Below, one piece after another: positions 35,839 through 46,531 of a DNA stretch of 61,534 nt. Origin of the DNA: Mixta sp. Marseille-Q2659 (GTDB taxonomy: Bacteria; Pseudomonadota; Gammaproteobacteria; Enterobacterales; Enterobacteriaceae); the NCBI RefSeq assembly GCF_940807255.1, contig NZ_CALNWY010000026.1, forward strand, positions 1 through 61,534, in the 5' to 3' direction. The position numbers and the translations under genes were made by a program. Each line of letters starts with the position of its first letter. Position 1 is the stretch's first letter. Below the pieces are notes generated by a model. It saw only the letters and a program-made list of their open reading frames with translations, was not told where the DNA came from and did no database searches.

Positions 35839-36360
35839 ATGAAACAACGCTCTTTTTTGCGCCTGAGTATTCAGGCGCTTTTCCTGACGGCGCTTACCTT
35901 GCTGGCAGGCTGTATGTCATCACACAGCGATCCCTCCCGTTACCGTCTGTTATTTCAGGCGCACCCACAGATCAATAACGCGGCACCGCTGAAGTTCAGG
36001 GTGCTGTTATTGAAATCGGATGCCGACTTTATGTCTGCGGATTTTTATTCGCTGCAAAACAGCGCGCAAACCGTACTGGGTAGCAACCTGCTCAATAGCG
36101 AACAGTTCTTCCTGATGCCAGGCCAGCTAACCAAAACGCTTGCCGGACAGCGCACGCCCGAAGCCCGCTATATCGGCATTATGGCGGAGTATCAGTCGCT
36201 TAATGGTAAAAAATGGCGTCTCTCGCTGCCGCTGCCAGGCGCAGATGAAGAGGAGCTGAGCGGCGGCTGGCACAGGGAATCGGATACGTGGCAGATCGGC
36301 ATCGTTGCCGATAACGGCGGCGTACGCATCGCGAGCAAAGCAGAGTCAATGCCTGAATAA
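35839..36360 (+). CDS. tssJ: T6SS outer-membrane lipoprotein TssJ
   Basis: This 173-residue lipoprotein has a signal peptide with lipobox LLAGC and the TssJ/SciN pattern (PLKFRVLLLKSDADFMSADFY, FFLMPGQ, RYIGIMAEYQ). It anchors the TssM periplasmic domain at the outer membrane. The ATG at 35839 gives the better signal peptide; one at 35824 is also open. It is followed after 12 bases by tssK. Confidence 0.9.
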   Translation: MKQRSFLRLSIQALFLTALTLLAGCMSSHSDPSRYRLLFQAHPQINNAAPLKFRVLLLKSDADFMSADFYSLQNSAQTVLGSNLLNSEQFFLMPGQLTKTLAGQRTPEARYIGIMAEYQSLNGKKWRLSLPLPGADEEELSGGWHRESDTWQIGIVADNGGVRIASKAESMPE

Positions 36361-36372
36361 CGGAAAGCCATT

Positions 36373-37716
36373 ATGAACAAAGCAGAAAAGGTGGTTTGGA
36401 GCGAAGGCATGTTCCTGCGCCCGCATCACTTTCAGCAGTCGGAAAGCTACCTGCAAAGCAACCTGCGCGACTGGGGCGCCGTTCAGCGCCCTTACCTGTG
36501 GGGATTTACCGATCTGGAGTTTGACGAGGCGATGCTGCGTCAGGGCAAAATCGCCCTGAGCGCCGCCAGCGGTCTGCTGCCGGACGGTACGCCTTTCTCC
36601 TTTCTTGATGCGCGCCAGGCGCCCGCGCCGCTGGAGATTGCCGATAGCCAAAGTAACGTCAAGGTCGTGCTGGCGCTGCCTGCGCGCCGGGACGGACGTG
36701 AAGAGGTGATCTTTAGCGAGGCCGCTGATTCGCTGGCGCGCTATCTGAGCTTCGAACGCGAAGTGGATGATTACAATGCCGTGGCCGTCGGCCCGGCGGC
36801 GGTGCAGTTTGGCAAACTGCGGCTGCGGCTGATGCTGGAAAGCGAGCTGACCGCCGAGTGGACCGCTATCGGCGTGGCGCGCGTGATTGAAAAGCGCAAC
36901 GACAGGCAGCTGCGTCTCGATGCGAGCTATATCCCGCCGATGCTCAATGCAATTAACCATCCACAACTCTTTGATTACCTGAATGATATGCACGGTCTGC
37001 TGGCGCAGCGCAGCCAGCAGATCGGTCAGCGTTTACAGCAGCCGGGCCGCTTTAACAGCGCAGAAATGCTCGATTTCACGCTGTTGACGCTGATTAACCA
37101 GCAGCTGGGGCTGGTCTCGCACCTAAAAAATCTGCCGTTACTGCATCCTGAAGCGCTGTTTGCGCACTGGCTGGCGTTCGCCTGCCAGCTCGCCAGCTGG
37201 ACACCGCAGCGCTCGCCGGACGCCGCGCTGCCGATCTATGACCACGACGATATTGCCCGCAGCTTTAGCAAACTGATGCTGATGCTGCGCCAGGGGCTGT
37301 CGCAGGTGATGGAGGAGAGCGCGATTCAGCTACCGCTGACCGAACGTTCTCACGGCCTGAACGTGGCGACGGTGCCGGAAGCATCGATGGTGCGTGAATT
37401 TGGCTTTGTACTCGCGGTACGCGCCAATGTGCCGGGCGAGGCGCTGCAAACCCACTTCCCGGCCCAGATGAAAATTGCGCCGGTTACGAAAATTCGCGAT
37501 CTGGTGCAGCTTCAGTTGCCGGGCATGATGCTACGCGCGATGCCAACCGCGCCGCCGCAGATCCCCTGGCACGCGGGCTACAGCTATTTCGAACTGGAGA
37601 AAGGCGGAGAGCTATGGAAAGAGATGGAAAGATCGGGCGCGTTTGCGCTTCATCTGGCCGGTGAATTTCCCGGTCTTGATATGGAGTTCTGGGCTATTCG
37701 CAGCCAGTCCGTCTGA
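36373..37716 (+). CDS. tssK: T6SS baseplate protein TssK
   Basis: This 447-residue protein begins with the hallmark KVVWSEGMFLRPHHFQQ and has the usual TssK length. It connects the baseplate (TssF, TssG, TssE) to the TssL-TssM membrane complex. The C-terminal HAGYSYFEL region, which contacts TssL/TssM, is intact. Confidence 0.95.
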   Translation: MNKAEKVVWSEGMFLRPHHFQQSESYLQSNLRDWGAVQRPYLWGFTDLEFDEAMLRQGKIALSAASGLLPDGTPFSFLDARQAPAPLEIADSQSNVKVVLALPARRDGREEVIFSEAADSLARYLSFEREVDDYNAVAVGPAAVQFGKLRLRLMLESELTAEWTAIGVARVIEKRNDRQLRLDASYIPPMLNAINHPQLFDYLNDMHGLLAQRSQQIGQRLQQPGRFNSAEMLDFTLLTLINQQLGLVSHLKNLPLLHPEALFAHWLAFACQLASWTPQRSPDAALPIYDHDDIARSFSKLMLMLRQGLSQVMEESAIQLPLTERSHGLNVATVPEASMVREFGFVLAVRANVPGEALQTHFPAQMKIAPVTKIRDLVQLQLPGMMLRAMPTAPPQIPWHAGYSYFELEKGGELWKEMERSGAFALHLAGEFPGLDMEFWAIRSQSV

Positions 37717-37738
37717 AACGTTAGAATGAGCGCTCACC

Positions 37739-38977
37739 ATGCAGGAACGACAATTCACCGGCAGCGATGCCGCTTTTTCCGGCGCGGGCAGCAATAATCC
37801 GCTGGTCGCCGCCGCGAACCCTTTGCTTAATGCGATTCCCCAGATCCGTCACTCCGTGACGCATGACGATCCGGCTGGGCTGCGTCAGCGGCTTATCGAT
37901 CAGGTGCGGCATTTTGAAAAGAACAGCCAGCGTGCGGGCCTGCCTTATGAGGTGATTGTCGGCGCACGCTACTGTCTCTGTACCGCGCTGGATGAGGCGG
38001 CGGCGCTGACGCCGTGGGGAAGCCGTGGTGTCTGGCCCGGCAGCGGCCTGCTGGTGACCTTTCATAACGAAACCTGGGGCGGCGAGAAATTTTTCCAGCT
38101 GCTGGCGAAGCTGTCGCAAAACCCGCGCGAGCATATTCTGCTGCTGGAGCTGATTAACTATTGCCTGCTGCTGGGATTCGAAGGGCGCTATCGCGTACTG
38201 GACAATGGCCGCTCGCAGCTGGAAACCATTAAGCAGCGCCTGCTGCAGATGATTCGCGGCGTGCGCGGCGGCTATCCGTTGCCGCTGTCGCCGCACCCGG
38301 AAGATCAGCCGGTTATCCGCAAAATGTGGCGTCCGATGGTGCCGCTGTGGGCCTGCGCGGCGCTGGCCGGTTTTATCGCCTGTCTGCTCTACATCATTCT
38401 TAACTGGCGGCTGGGCGACGTAACCAGTCCGGTGCTGGCCTCGATTTATCAAACACCGTTGCCGGAAGTGACCATTCACAATCCCGCGCTGCGCGCGCCT
38501 GCGGTGCTGAACCTGCGCGCTTTCCTGCGACCGGAAATAGAGCAGGGGCTGGTGGCGGTGCGCGATGAAGCGGATCAAAGCGTCGTCACGCTGAAAGGCG
38601 ACGGCCTGTTTGCATCAGCCTCCACCGACGTGCGCGGCCGCTATGAAGCGGTCATCGATCGCATCGCTCAGGCGATGGATAACGTCAGCGGAAAAATTCT
38701 GGTTATCGGCTACAGCGACAACGTGCCGATCCGCAGCGCCCGCTTCGCTTCTAACTATGAGCTATCGCTGGCGCGCGCACGGTCGGTTCAGGAGAGGCTG
38801 CAACAACATCTGTCGCAACCTGAACGCGCGAAGGCGGAAGGCCGCGGCGAAAATAATCCGCTGGTACCGAACACCACCGCTGAAAACCGCGCCCGCAACC
38901 GCCGGGTGGAAATCATACTGTTAGTTTCGCCGGAGAATACGCGGGCGGAGCTGAATGGACTACAGCAAGGGAACTAA
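37739..38977 (+). CDS. tssL: T6SS membrane protein TssL with C-terminal OmpA domain
   Basis: This 412-residue protein has a cytoplasmic DotU/IcmH domain (NPLLNAIPQIRHSV at the start, CLCTALDEAAALTPWG), one membrane span near residues 199-220 and a periplasmic OmpA-like peptidoglycan-binding domain (VIGYSDNVPIRS, NRARNRRVEI). It is therefore the extended TssL type. It ends three bases before tssM. Confidence 0.94.
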   Translation: MQERQFTGSDAAFSGAGSNNPLVAAANPLLNAIPQIRHSVTHDDPAGLRQRLIDQVRHFEKNSQRAGLPYEVIVGARYCLCTALDEAAALTPWGSRGVWPGSGLLVTFHNETWGGEKFFQLLAKLSQNPREHILLLELINYCLLLGFEGRYRVLDNGRSQLETIKQRLLQMIRGVRGGYPLPLSPHPEDQPVIRKMWRPMVPLWACAALAGFIACLLYIILNWRLGDVTSPVLASIYQTPLPEVTIHNPALRAPAVLNLRAFLRPEIEQGLVAVRDEADQSVVTLKGDGLFASASTDVRGRYEAVIDRIAQAMDNVSGKILVIGYSDNVPIRSARFASNYELSLARARSVQERLQQHLSQPERAKAEGRGENNPLVPNTTAENRARNRRVEIILLVSPENTRAELNGLQQGN

Positions 38978-38980
38978 CGG

Positions 38981-41900
38981 ATGCTGAACATACTGTTTTC
39001 CATTATCACCAGCCGCCTGATGTGGGGATTCGTCGGCATCACCGCGCTCTCTTTTATTATCTGGGTGATTGGCCCGGTTTTTTCTATCGTTGATTCGCGC
39101 CCGCTGGAATCCGAGCAGAACCGCCTGATCAGCATCGGCCTGCTCTATCTGGTCTGGGGGCTGAGCAATCTGGTGCCGCGTCTCTATAACGGCTGGATTA
39201 ACCGCAAGCTGATGGGCAGCCTGAGCAGCGAATCTGCGGCGGACGGCAGCGATCGCAAACGGCTGACCAACGAAGAACAGGTGCTGGCCGAACGTTTTGA
39301 TGAGGCGTCGCAGTTGTTAAAGAAAGCGCATTTCAATCGCGCAGGGCGGCGTAATCCTTTCTGGGCGCAGCGCTTCAGCCGCCAGTATCTTTATCAGCTG
39401 CCGTGGTATGTGATTATCGGCGCGCCGGGCGCAGGCAAAACCACCGCGCTGGTTAACTCCGGCCTGCAATTTCCGCTGGCGGATCGCTTCGGCAAAACCG
39501 CGTTGCGCGGTATCGGCGGCACCCGCAACTGCGACTGGTGGTTTACCAACGAAGCGGTGCTGCTGGATACCGCCGGACGCTATACCACGCAGGAAAGCCA
39601 GCAGGCGCAGGACGCCAGCGAATGGCAGAAATTTGTCGATCTGCTGCGTAAATATCGTGGCCGCCAGCCGATCAACGGCGTCATCGTCACCGTCAGCGTT
39701 TCCGATTTGCTGACGCAGTCGGCGGAAGCGGCCCAGCAGCAGGCGATCAACCTGCGTCAACGTCTGATGGAGCTGCATGAACAGCTCGGCATCCGTTTTC
39801 CGGTCTATGTGCTGGTGACCAAGGCGGATCTGCTTAAAGGCTTTCGCGCTTACTTCGCGCAACTGGATAAGACCCAGCGCGAGCAGATTTGGGGCTTTAC
39901 CTTTCCGTGGGAGCGGGCAAAGCTGGCCGATTTCGACTTAGCCAGCGCCTTTACGCAGGAGTATGCGCTGCTGCAACAGCGGCTGGATGCTGGCCTGGCG
40001 GATACGCTGATTATGGAAAGCGACGCGCAGGCGCGGGCGGAAAGTTACCTGTTCCCGCAGGAATTTGCCGCGCTGCGTCCGCTGCTGGCGGACTACCTCA
40101 ACACCGTTTTCGCCCGTTCTAACTTCGAAACCCAGTTCTCGCCGCGCGGCATCTATTTCGCCAGCGGCACCCAGGAAGGGCTGCCGTTTGACCGCGTAAT
40201 GGGTGAGCTGAGCCGCGCGCTGCATCTGCCGCAGGCGGGCGAGCAGGGCCACAGCGGCGCCTGGAACAGCGTCGATAAAGACGCGCCGATCCCGGCGGCG
40301 AAAGGGCAAAGCTTCTTTCTGAAGGATCTGCTGACCAATGTCATCTTCCAGGAAGCGGGACTGGCGGGCAGCAACCGCTGGTGGGAGCTGCGCAACCGTG
40401 CCGCGCTCTGGTCAGGTTATGCCGCGCTGCTGGCGCTGCTGGCCATCGTATCGGCGCTGTGGCTGACCAGCTACGGTAACAACAAAAGCTATTTGCGCGA
40501 CGTGCAGGCGAAAGTGCCGAACGTCGAGGCGCAGAGTAAAAAACTGCAGGCCAGTGGCGAAAGCGATCTTTTTGCGCTGCTGCCGTTTCTGGATAGCGTG
40601 CTGGCGCTGCCGGAAAGCAAAGCATTTGACCTGAACGATCCGCCGGTCACGCGCCGTATGGGACTCTATCGCGGTGAGGAGGTCAGCGACGCCAGCCAGA
40701 CGCTTTATCAAAAGTCGCTGAAACAGCTGCTGTTGCCGCAGGTCGCTCAGCTGATTACCCGCTGGCTGCGCAACGATAACGGCAGCGATGCGGACTACAG
40801 CTACGAAGCGCTGAAAGCCTATCAGATGCTCTATCAGCCGCAGCACTACGACGGCAAATTTCTCCATGCATGGGTGATGCTCAACGTGCGCCGCAACCTG
40901 CCGCAGAATATCGCCCGCTCGCAGATTAGCCAGCTGGATCGCCATCTGGCGCAGCTGCTGGAAACGCAGATTCAGGCGTCGCCCTATGCGCGGGATGATG
41001 CGCTGGTAAAGCGCGAGCAGGCGCTGATTAATCAGATGCCGCTGTCTGGCCGCGTTTATGGCCGCCTCAGACGCCTGCTGGAACAGGATGAAAATCTGCC
41101 CTCGGTTTCGCTTGTTGACCTGGGCGGCCCGCAGAGTGAGTTAGTGTTTACTCGCAAAAGTGGTAAACCACTGAGCGACACCATTTCCGGCCTCTATACG
41201 CCGGATGGCTACTGGAACGCCTTCAGTAAAAATATCGAGCCGGTAACGGCGACGCTGCATCAGGATGACGTTTGGGTTCTCGGCGGCGCGGCGGCGGATG
41301 AAGATAAGGCGCAAACTGATAACGCGGTGCGCCAGCTCTACGTTAATGACTTTATCCGTCAGTGGGATGCGCTGTTGAGCGATATTCAGCTGAATAACAA
41401 CGCCGATCTGTCGCAGCGCATCAACAGCGCGCGCCTGCTTTCCGGCAACAGTTCGCCTTTGCGTAAGCTGGTTATCAACCTCAGCCATTATCTGATGCTG
41501 GAACGCCTGCCAGCGGAGAAAGATCCGCAGCAAAGAGAGCAGGGCAACAGCGCAACCCGCACGCTGGAAGCGCTGTTCCGCTCGCGCCAGCCTGCGCAGA
41601 CGGCGGCGGCGCAACAGCAAACGCCGGAGCAGCGCGTTACCGAGCATTACGCACCGGTTCTGGAGCTGGCGCAGCCGCTGGAGCAGGGCGGCAAAACCAT
41701 TATGTTTGATGATTTTCTCAGGCAGATTGATGAGCTGTATCGCTATCTGACGGCAGTACAGGATGCGGCCAACAGCGGTATGCCGCCGCCGCCGGGCGAG
41801 GCGATCGGGCGGCTGCAGGCCAGCGCCGGAAGGTTGCCGGGCTCGCTGCAAAATATGTTTACCAACCGCGGTAGGCGCCAGCAGCGATGCCCAGCGGCGT

Positions 41901-42596
41901 GATATGGAGAACGTGCGTAAGCGCATTAACGTTGAAGTGGGCAGCTTCTGTCGTCAGGCGATTGCCGGTCGCTATCCGCTAACGCGTTCGGCGCGCAGCG
42001 AGGTGACGCCGGATGACCTGGCGCGCATGTTTGCGCCCGGTACCGGCTTAATGGATAGCTTCTTCCGCGATAACCTGGCGACCAAAGTGGATACCACCCA
42101 TTCGGGCTGGCGCTTTATGCCGGGCATCGATGGCAAAAGTTTGCCGGGCGGCGAAGGGCTGCTGCGTCCGTTCCAGCAGGCACAAAGCATTCGCGACGCC
42201 TTCTTCGCCAACGGCGCAACCACGCCGTCGTTCCGCGTCACCATCCGCACGGTGCGCATGGATAACGATATTCTTAACCTGACGTTGGATGTGGATGGGC
42301 AGCTGCTGCGTTACAGCCACGGCCCGCAGGCGGTACAGCTGATGAGCTGGCCGGGCAGCGGCGGCACGCGCCAGGTGCGTATGCAACTGGGGCTGGTGGA
42401 TGGCACCACCTCCACCCTGGTCACCAACGGTGCCTGGGCGCTGAACCGCTTTTTCGATCGCGCACAGCTGACGGCAGGCGGCAACAGCCTCAGCCGTCAG
42501 GCCACCTTCAATGTCGATGGTCATCGCGTCACGCTGGAATTTACGCCGAACAGTATTCGGAACCCGTTCCAGCTTCCCGGTTTCGCATGCCCATAA
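38981..42596 (+). pseudogene. tssM: T6SS membrane protein TssM, interrupted by a one-base frameshift
   Basis: TssM is the inner-membrane core of the secretion complex. The first frame (38981-41902, 973 residues) has two N-terminal spans, a Walker A at about residues 147-154 (GAPGAGKTT), a third span near 480 and part of the periplasmic region. At about 41864 an extra A in ACCAACC shifts the frame; the lost C-terminus continues in the next frame as TAVGASSDAQRRDMENV to 42596. Removing one A would give an ordinary 1204-residue protein. The missing part includes the domain that binds TssJ, so the system should fail if the shift is real. A sequencing error is the main alternative. Confidence 0.88.
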
Positions 42597-42612
42597 CCGC
42601 AAGGAAATGATA

Positions 42613-43323
42613 ATGAGCCACTATCCTGCGATTGGCTGGTACGGCAAATTGCCCAGCGCCGGTGACTTCTTACAGCGTCGTTTTCCCGAAGCGTTAACGC
42701 GCCAGTGGACGCACTGGTTTCAGGTTGGGCTGCTGAACTGGCAGAAGAATGAAGAACAGCGCGCGGGCGAGCCGCAACGGTTCGCAAAAGCGCCGGTCTG
42801 GAACTTTGTTGTACCGCCGATGCTCGGCAGCCAGCTGGTACAGATGGGCTGCCTGCTGCCCGCGCGCGACAGCGTGGGCCGCCAGTATCCGATTTGCGCC
42901 CAGTTCAGCTTCACGCCTGCCGAATGGTCAACGGGCCGCCTGGCGATGGCGGGCGAATGGTATCAGCAACTGGGGCGCACGCTATTGCATGCGGTGCAGA
43001 ACGGGTTTTCCGCCGAGCAGCTTGACCAGGCGCTGCTGGCGATCCCGGCGCCGCAGGCGCCTGGCGCGGTATCGCGCTCCGATATTCTGGATGTGATCGG
43101 CTATGGCGACGACACCAGCAACCTGAGCTGGCAGCAGGTTGCCGACTGTTTCGATCCGCAGCGCTATACCAGCTTCTGGTGGACCAACCAGGCGGACGGC
43201 TATCCGCTTTATACCCATCTGCACAGCGGCAACTTTACCGGCCAGCTTTTTTCGCTGCTGTTCGATCCGGCTGGCGGCGCGAGGCCGGGCCGACATGGGC
43301 TTTATCCGCCGATGTTTGAATAA
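42613..43323 (+). CDS. tagF: T6SS-associated protein TagF
   Basis: This 236-residue protein starts with the TagF/ImpM pattern IGWYGKLPSAGDFLQRRFP. In Pseudomonas TagF represses secretion post-translationally through the Fha protein, independent of or in concert with the kinase/phosphatase pair. AAGGA is seven bases before the ATG. Tight spacing to tssM and tssA indicates one operon. Confidence 0.9.
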   Translation: MSHYPAIGWYGKLPSAGDFLQRRFPEALTRQWTHWFQVGLLNWQKNEEQRAGEPQRFAKAPVWNFVVPPMLGSQLVQMGCLLPARDSVGRQYPICAQFSFTPAEWSTGRLAMAGEWYQQLGRTLLHAVQNGFSAEQLDQALLAIPAPQAPGAVSRSDILDVIGYGDDTSNLSWQQVADCFDPQRYTSFWWTNQADGYPLYTHLHSGNFTGQLFSLLFDPAGGARPGRHGLYPPMFE

Positions 43324-43343
43324 TCTTCGAGGTGAGAATAGCG

Positions 43344-44357
43344 ATGAATATCGATGCGTTACTGGCGCCGGTCAGCGGTGAAAAACCGTGCGGGGAAAAC
43401 CTGGAGTATGACGCCGATTATATGGCGATGAGCCAGGCGAGCGAAGGAAAGGCGGAGCAGCAGTTTGGCGATACCATTATTCCCGCCGAACCTGCTGACT
43501 GGAACAAAGTGGAGAAGCTGGCGACCAGCCTGCTCGGCCGCACCAAAGACCTGCGCGTGATGTTAGCACTTACTCACGCCTGGACGCAGATGAAAGGGCT
43601 GCCGGGCTACGCCAGCGGCCTTAAGCTGATTCAGCAGGCATTGCTGCTCTACTGGGAACCGCTCTGGCCGCAGCTGGAAGAAGATGGCGAACGCGATCCC
43701 TTTTACCGCATTAACGCGCTGGCGGCGCTGGGCGATAAATCCGCGCTGACCGCCGCGCTGCGTCAGGCTCCGCTGCTGCGCACTGCCGCCGATCAGATCT
43801 CGCTGCGTGATGCCTGTGCGCTGCTGGACGGCAGCAAAACCGAAGTTGCCGACTATCCCGGTGGCCGTCCGCGTCTGAATGATGAACTGGCACGCGCAGA
43901 TCAACCCGGCGTTGAAGCGGTTTTGCAGATAAGTGAGCGTTTGCAAACTATCCGCGAAACCCTGGTCGAGCATCTGGGCGAAAGTGGTGTGCCGGAGATG
44001 GTACAGCTGCAAAAAACGATCAATCTGGTGGCGCAAGCTTGCCAGGCAACCGACTTAAGCGCGCTGGTGCCGGAGAGTCAGCATGCCGCTTCATCTGGCG
44101 ACGAAGCACCGACGCCCGCCACACCGGCGCGTACGCATACCGACTGGCGCAACAGCGAAATTACCTCGCGCGCTGAGGCGCAACTGATGCTGGAGAAGGT
44201 GAAAAACTATTTTTCCCGTTACGAACCCAGCCATCCGGCGCCGTTGATGATTGACCGCGTCCAGCGCGTTATCGAACTCGATTTTATGGAAATCATTCGC
44301 GACCTGGCGCCCGATGGCGTCCATCAGCTGGAAAACATTTTTGGCCGCCGCGACTAA
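43344..44357 (+). CDS. tssA: T6SS protein TssA (ImpA family)
   Basis: This 337-residue protein has the ImpA N-terminal domain (ALLAPVSGEKPCGENLEYD) and a short C-terminal region (RAEAQLMLEKVKNYFSRYEPSHPAP), i.e. a short TssA class that sits at the baseplate or sheath end. GAGGTGAG precedes the ATG. Confidence 0.9.
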   Translation: MNIDALLAPVSGEKPCGENLEYDADYMAMSQASEGKAEQQFGDTIIPAEPADWNKVEKLATSLLGRTKDLRVMLALTHAWTQMKGLPGYASGLKLIQQALLLYWEPLWPQLEEDGERDPFYRINALAALGDKSALTAALRQAPLLRTAADQISLRDACALLDGSKTEVADYPGGRPRLNDELARADQPGVEAVLQISERLQTIRETLVEHLGESGVPEMVQLQKTINLVAQACQATDLSALVPESQHAASSGDEAPTPATPARTHTDWRNSEITSRAEAQLMLEKVKNYFSRYEPSHPAPLMIDRVQRVIELDFMEIIRDLAPDGVHQLENIFGRRD

Positions 44358-44424
44358 GCCGCGTCCCTTTCTACGGCAGCGTGCCCGCTGCTGACTTTAC
44401 CGCGCATATCCGATGGAGAACATC

Positions 44425-44952
44425 ATGGCACCGACAAAATCCAGTGGGCAGAAATTTATCGCCCGTAACCGCGCACCGCGCGTACAGATTGAATACGATG
44501 TGGAAATTTATGGCGCAGAACGCAAAATTCAGCTGCCGTTTGTGATGGGCGTCATGGCCGATCTGGTGGGCAAACCAGTCGCTCCGCAGCCGGGCGTCGA
44601 CGAGCGTAAATTCCTTGAAATCGATATTGATAACTTCGACGAGCGCATGAAAGCGCTGAAGCCGCGCGTCGCTTTCCAGGCGGAAAATACGCTGACCGGC
44701 GAAGGCCGTCTGAATGTCGATCTGACTTTTGAAAGCATGGACGATTTCTCGCCGGATGCGGTCGCGCGCAAGGTGGAGCCGCTCAACAAGCTGCTGGAGG
44801 CGCGTACTCAACTAGCTAACCTGCTGACCTATATGGATGGCAAAAATGGTGCGGAAGCATTGATCGGCAAAATCCTGCAGGATCCGACGCTGCTGAAATC
44901 GCTGGGCCATCTGCCGAAATCTGAAGAAACCGCCAAAGGTGATGAGGAATAA
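44425..44952 (+). CDS. tssB: T6SS sheath protein TssB (VipA)
   Basis: This 175-residue small sheath subunit has the conserved RAPRVQIEYDVEIYG and MGVMADL motifs. The N-terminus is about a dozen residues longer than in TagJ-less systems; in systems with TagJ an extra N-terminal helix of TssB binds that protein, and tagJ is present here. GGAG lies six bases before the ATG. Confidence 0.94.
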   Translation: MAPTKSSGQKFIARNRAPRVQIEYDVEIYGAERKIQLPFVMGVMADLVGKPVAPQPGVDERKFLEIDIDNFDERMKALKPRVAFQAENTLTGEGRLNVDLTFESMDDFSPDAVARKVEPLNKLLEARTQLANLLTYMDGKNGAEALIGKILQDPTLLKSLGHLPKSEETAKGDEE

Positions 44953-44954
44953 CC

Positions 44955-46454
44955 ATGAGCAATCCATCACAGCAACCGTTACAACAGGGACAGCAGGCCT
45001 GGGATCAGGATGAGTTCAGCGCGCTGTTGAATAAAGAGTTTCGTCCAAAGAGCGACCAGGCGCGCGCGGCGGTAGAAAGCGCAGTCAAAACGCTGGCGCA
45101 ACAGGCGCTGGAAAACAGCGTAACCGTCTCTGACGACGCTTATCGCACCATCCAGGCACTGATTGCCGAGATTGATGAGAAGCTGTCGCATCAGGTGAAC
45201 CAGATTATTCACCACGAAGATTTTCAGAAGCTGGAAGGCGCATGGCGCGGCCTGAGCTACCTGGTGAACAATACTGAAACCGACGAAATGCTGAAAATTC
45301 GCTTTATGAGCATTTCCAAACAGGAGCTGGGCCGCACGCTGAAACGCTACAAAGGCGTGGGCTGGGATCAGAGCCCGATTTTCAAGAAAATCTATGAAGA
45401 AGAGTATGGGCAGTTCGGCGGCGAGCCGTTTGGCTGCCTGGTCGGCGATTACTATTTTGATCACAGCCCGCAGGATGTCGAACTGCTGAGCGAAATGGCG
45501 CGCATCGGCGCGGCGGCGCACTGTCCGTTTATCGCCGGTACCGCGCCGAGCGTGATGCAGATGGAATCCTGGCAGGAGCTGGCCAACCCGCGCGATCTGA
45601 CCAAAATCTTCCAGAACAGCGAATATGCCGCCTGGCGCAGCCTGCGTGAATCGGAAGATGCGCGCTATCTCGGCCTGGTGATGCCGCGTTTCCTGGCGCG
45701 TCTGCCGTATGGCATTCGCACCAATCCGGTCGACAGCTTCGATTTTGAAGAAGAGACCGACGGCGCCAGCCACGGCAATTATACCTGGACCAACGCTGCC
45801 TATGCGATGGCCGCCAATATCAACCGCTCGTTTAAAGAGTTCGGCTGGTGTACTTCAATTCGCGGCGTGGAATCGGGCGGCGCGGTAGAAAACCTGCCGT
45901 GTCACACCTTCCCAAGCGACGACGGCGGCGTGGATATGAAATGCCCGACCGAAATCGCCATCAGCGATCGTCGTGAAGCCGAGCTGGCGAAGAACGGTTT
46001 TATGCCGCTGGTGCATCGCAAAAACTCCGATTTCGCCGCCTTTATCGGCGCGCAGTCTTTGCAAAAACCGGCGGAATATCATGACGCAGACGCCACGGCA
46101 AATGCCCGCCTCGCAGCTCGTCTGCCTTATCTGTTCGCCTGCTGCCGCTTTGCCCATTATCTGAAGTGCATCGTGCGCGACAAGATCGGCTCTTTCCGCG
46201 AGCGCGAGGAGATGGAGCGCTGGCTGAACGACTGGGTGATGAACTATGTGGATGGCGATCCGGCCAACTCCTCGCAGGAAACCAAATCCCGCAAGCCGCT
46301 CGCTTCCGCCGAGGTGCTGGTAGAAGAGATTGAAGATAATCCGGGCTATTACGCCGCCAAGTTCTTCCTGCGACCGCACTACCAGCTGGAAGGCCTGACC
46401 GTTTCCCTGCGTCTGGTTTCTAAACTGCCGTCGCTGAAAACGAATGATGCGTAG
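44955..46454 (+). CDS. tssC: T6SS sheath protein TssC (VipB)
   Basis: At 499 residues this is the normal large sheath subunit. Typical blocks are LEGAWRGLSYLVNNTETDEM, GLVMPRFLARLPYG and GFMPLVHRKNSDFAAFIGAQ. It polymerises with TssB into the contractile sheath. It starts two bases after tssB. The AT-rich island begins directly after it. Confidence 0.96.
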   Translation: MSNPSQQPLQQGQQAWDQDEFSALLNKEFRPKSDQARAAVESAVKTLAQQALENSVTVSDDAYRTIQALIAEIDEKLSHQVNQIIHHEDFQKLEGAWRGLSYLVNNTETDEMLKIRFMSISKQELGRTLKRYKGVGWDQSPIFKKIYEEEYGQFGGEPFGCLVGDYYFDHSPQDVELLSEMARIGAAAHCPFIAGTAPSVMQMESWQELANPRDLTKIFQNSEYAAWRSLRESEDARYLGLVMPRFLARLPYGIRTNPVDSFDFEEETDGASHGNYTWTNAAYAMAANINRSFKEFGWCTSIRGVESGGAVENLPCHTFPSDDGGVDMKCPTEIAISDRREAELAKNGFMPLVHRKNSDFAAFIGAQSLQKPAEYHDADATANARLAARLPYLFACCRFAHYLKCIVRDKIGSFREREEMERWLNDWVMNYVDGDPANSSQETKSRKPLASAEVLVEEIEDNPGYYAAKFFLRPHYQLEGLTVSLRLVSKLPSLKTNDA

Positions 46455-46473
46455 CTAGCTACTTATCGGCCCC

Positions 46474-46514
46474 GGCGTATGAAAAATCAGAGCGGTAATG
46501 GTTTTTCATACGCC
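46474..46514 (+). terminator. Long hairpin directly after tssC
   Basis: GGCGTATGAAAAA (46474-46486) and TTTTTCATACGCC (46502-46514) are perfect 13-base inverted repeats around a 15-base loop. It could end or stabilise the tssABC transcript. It also marks the border between GC-rich structural genes and the AT-rich effector island. Confidence 0.6.
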
Positions 46515-46531
46515 ATTACGGTTTTATTACG

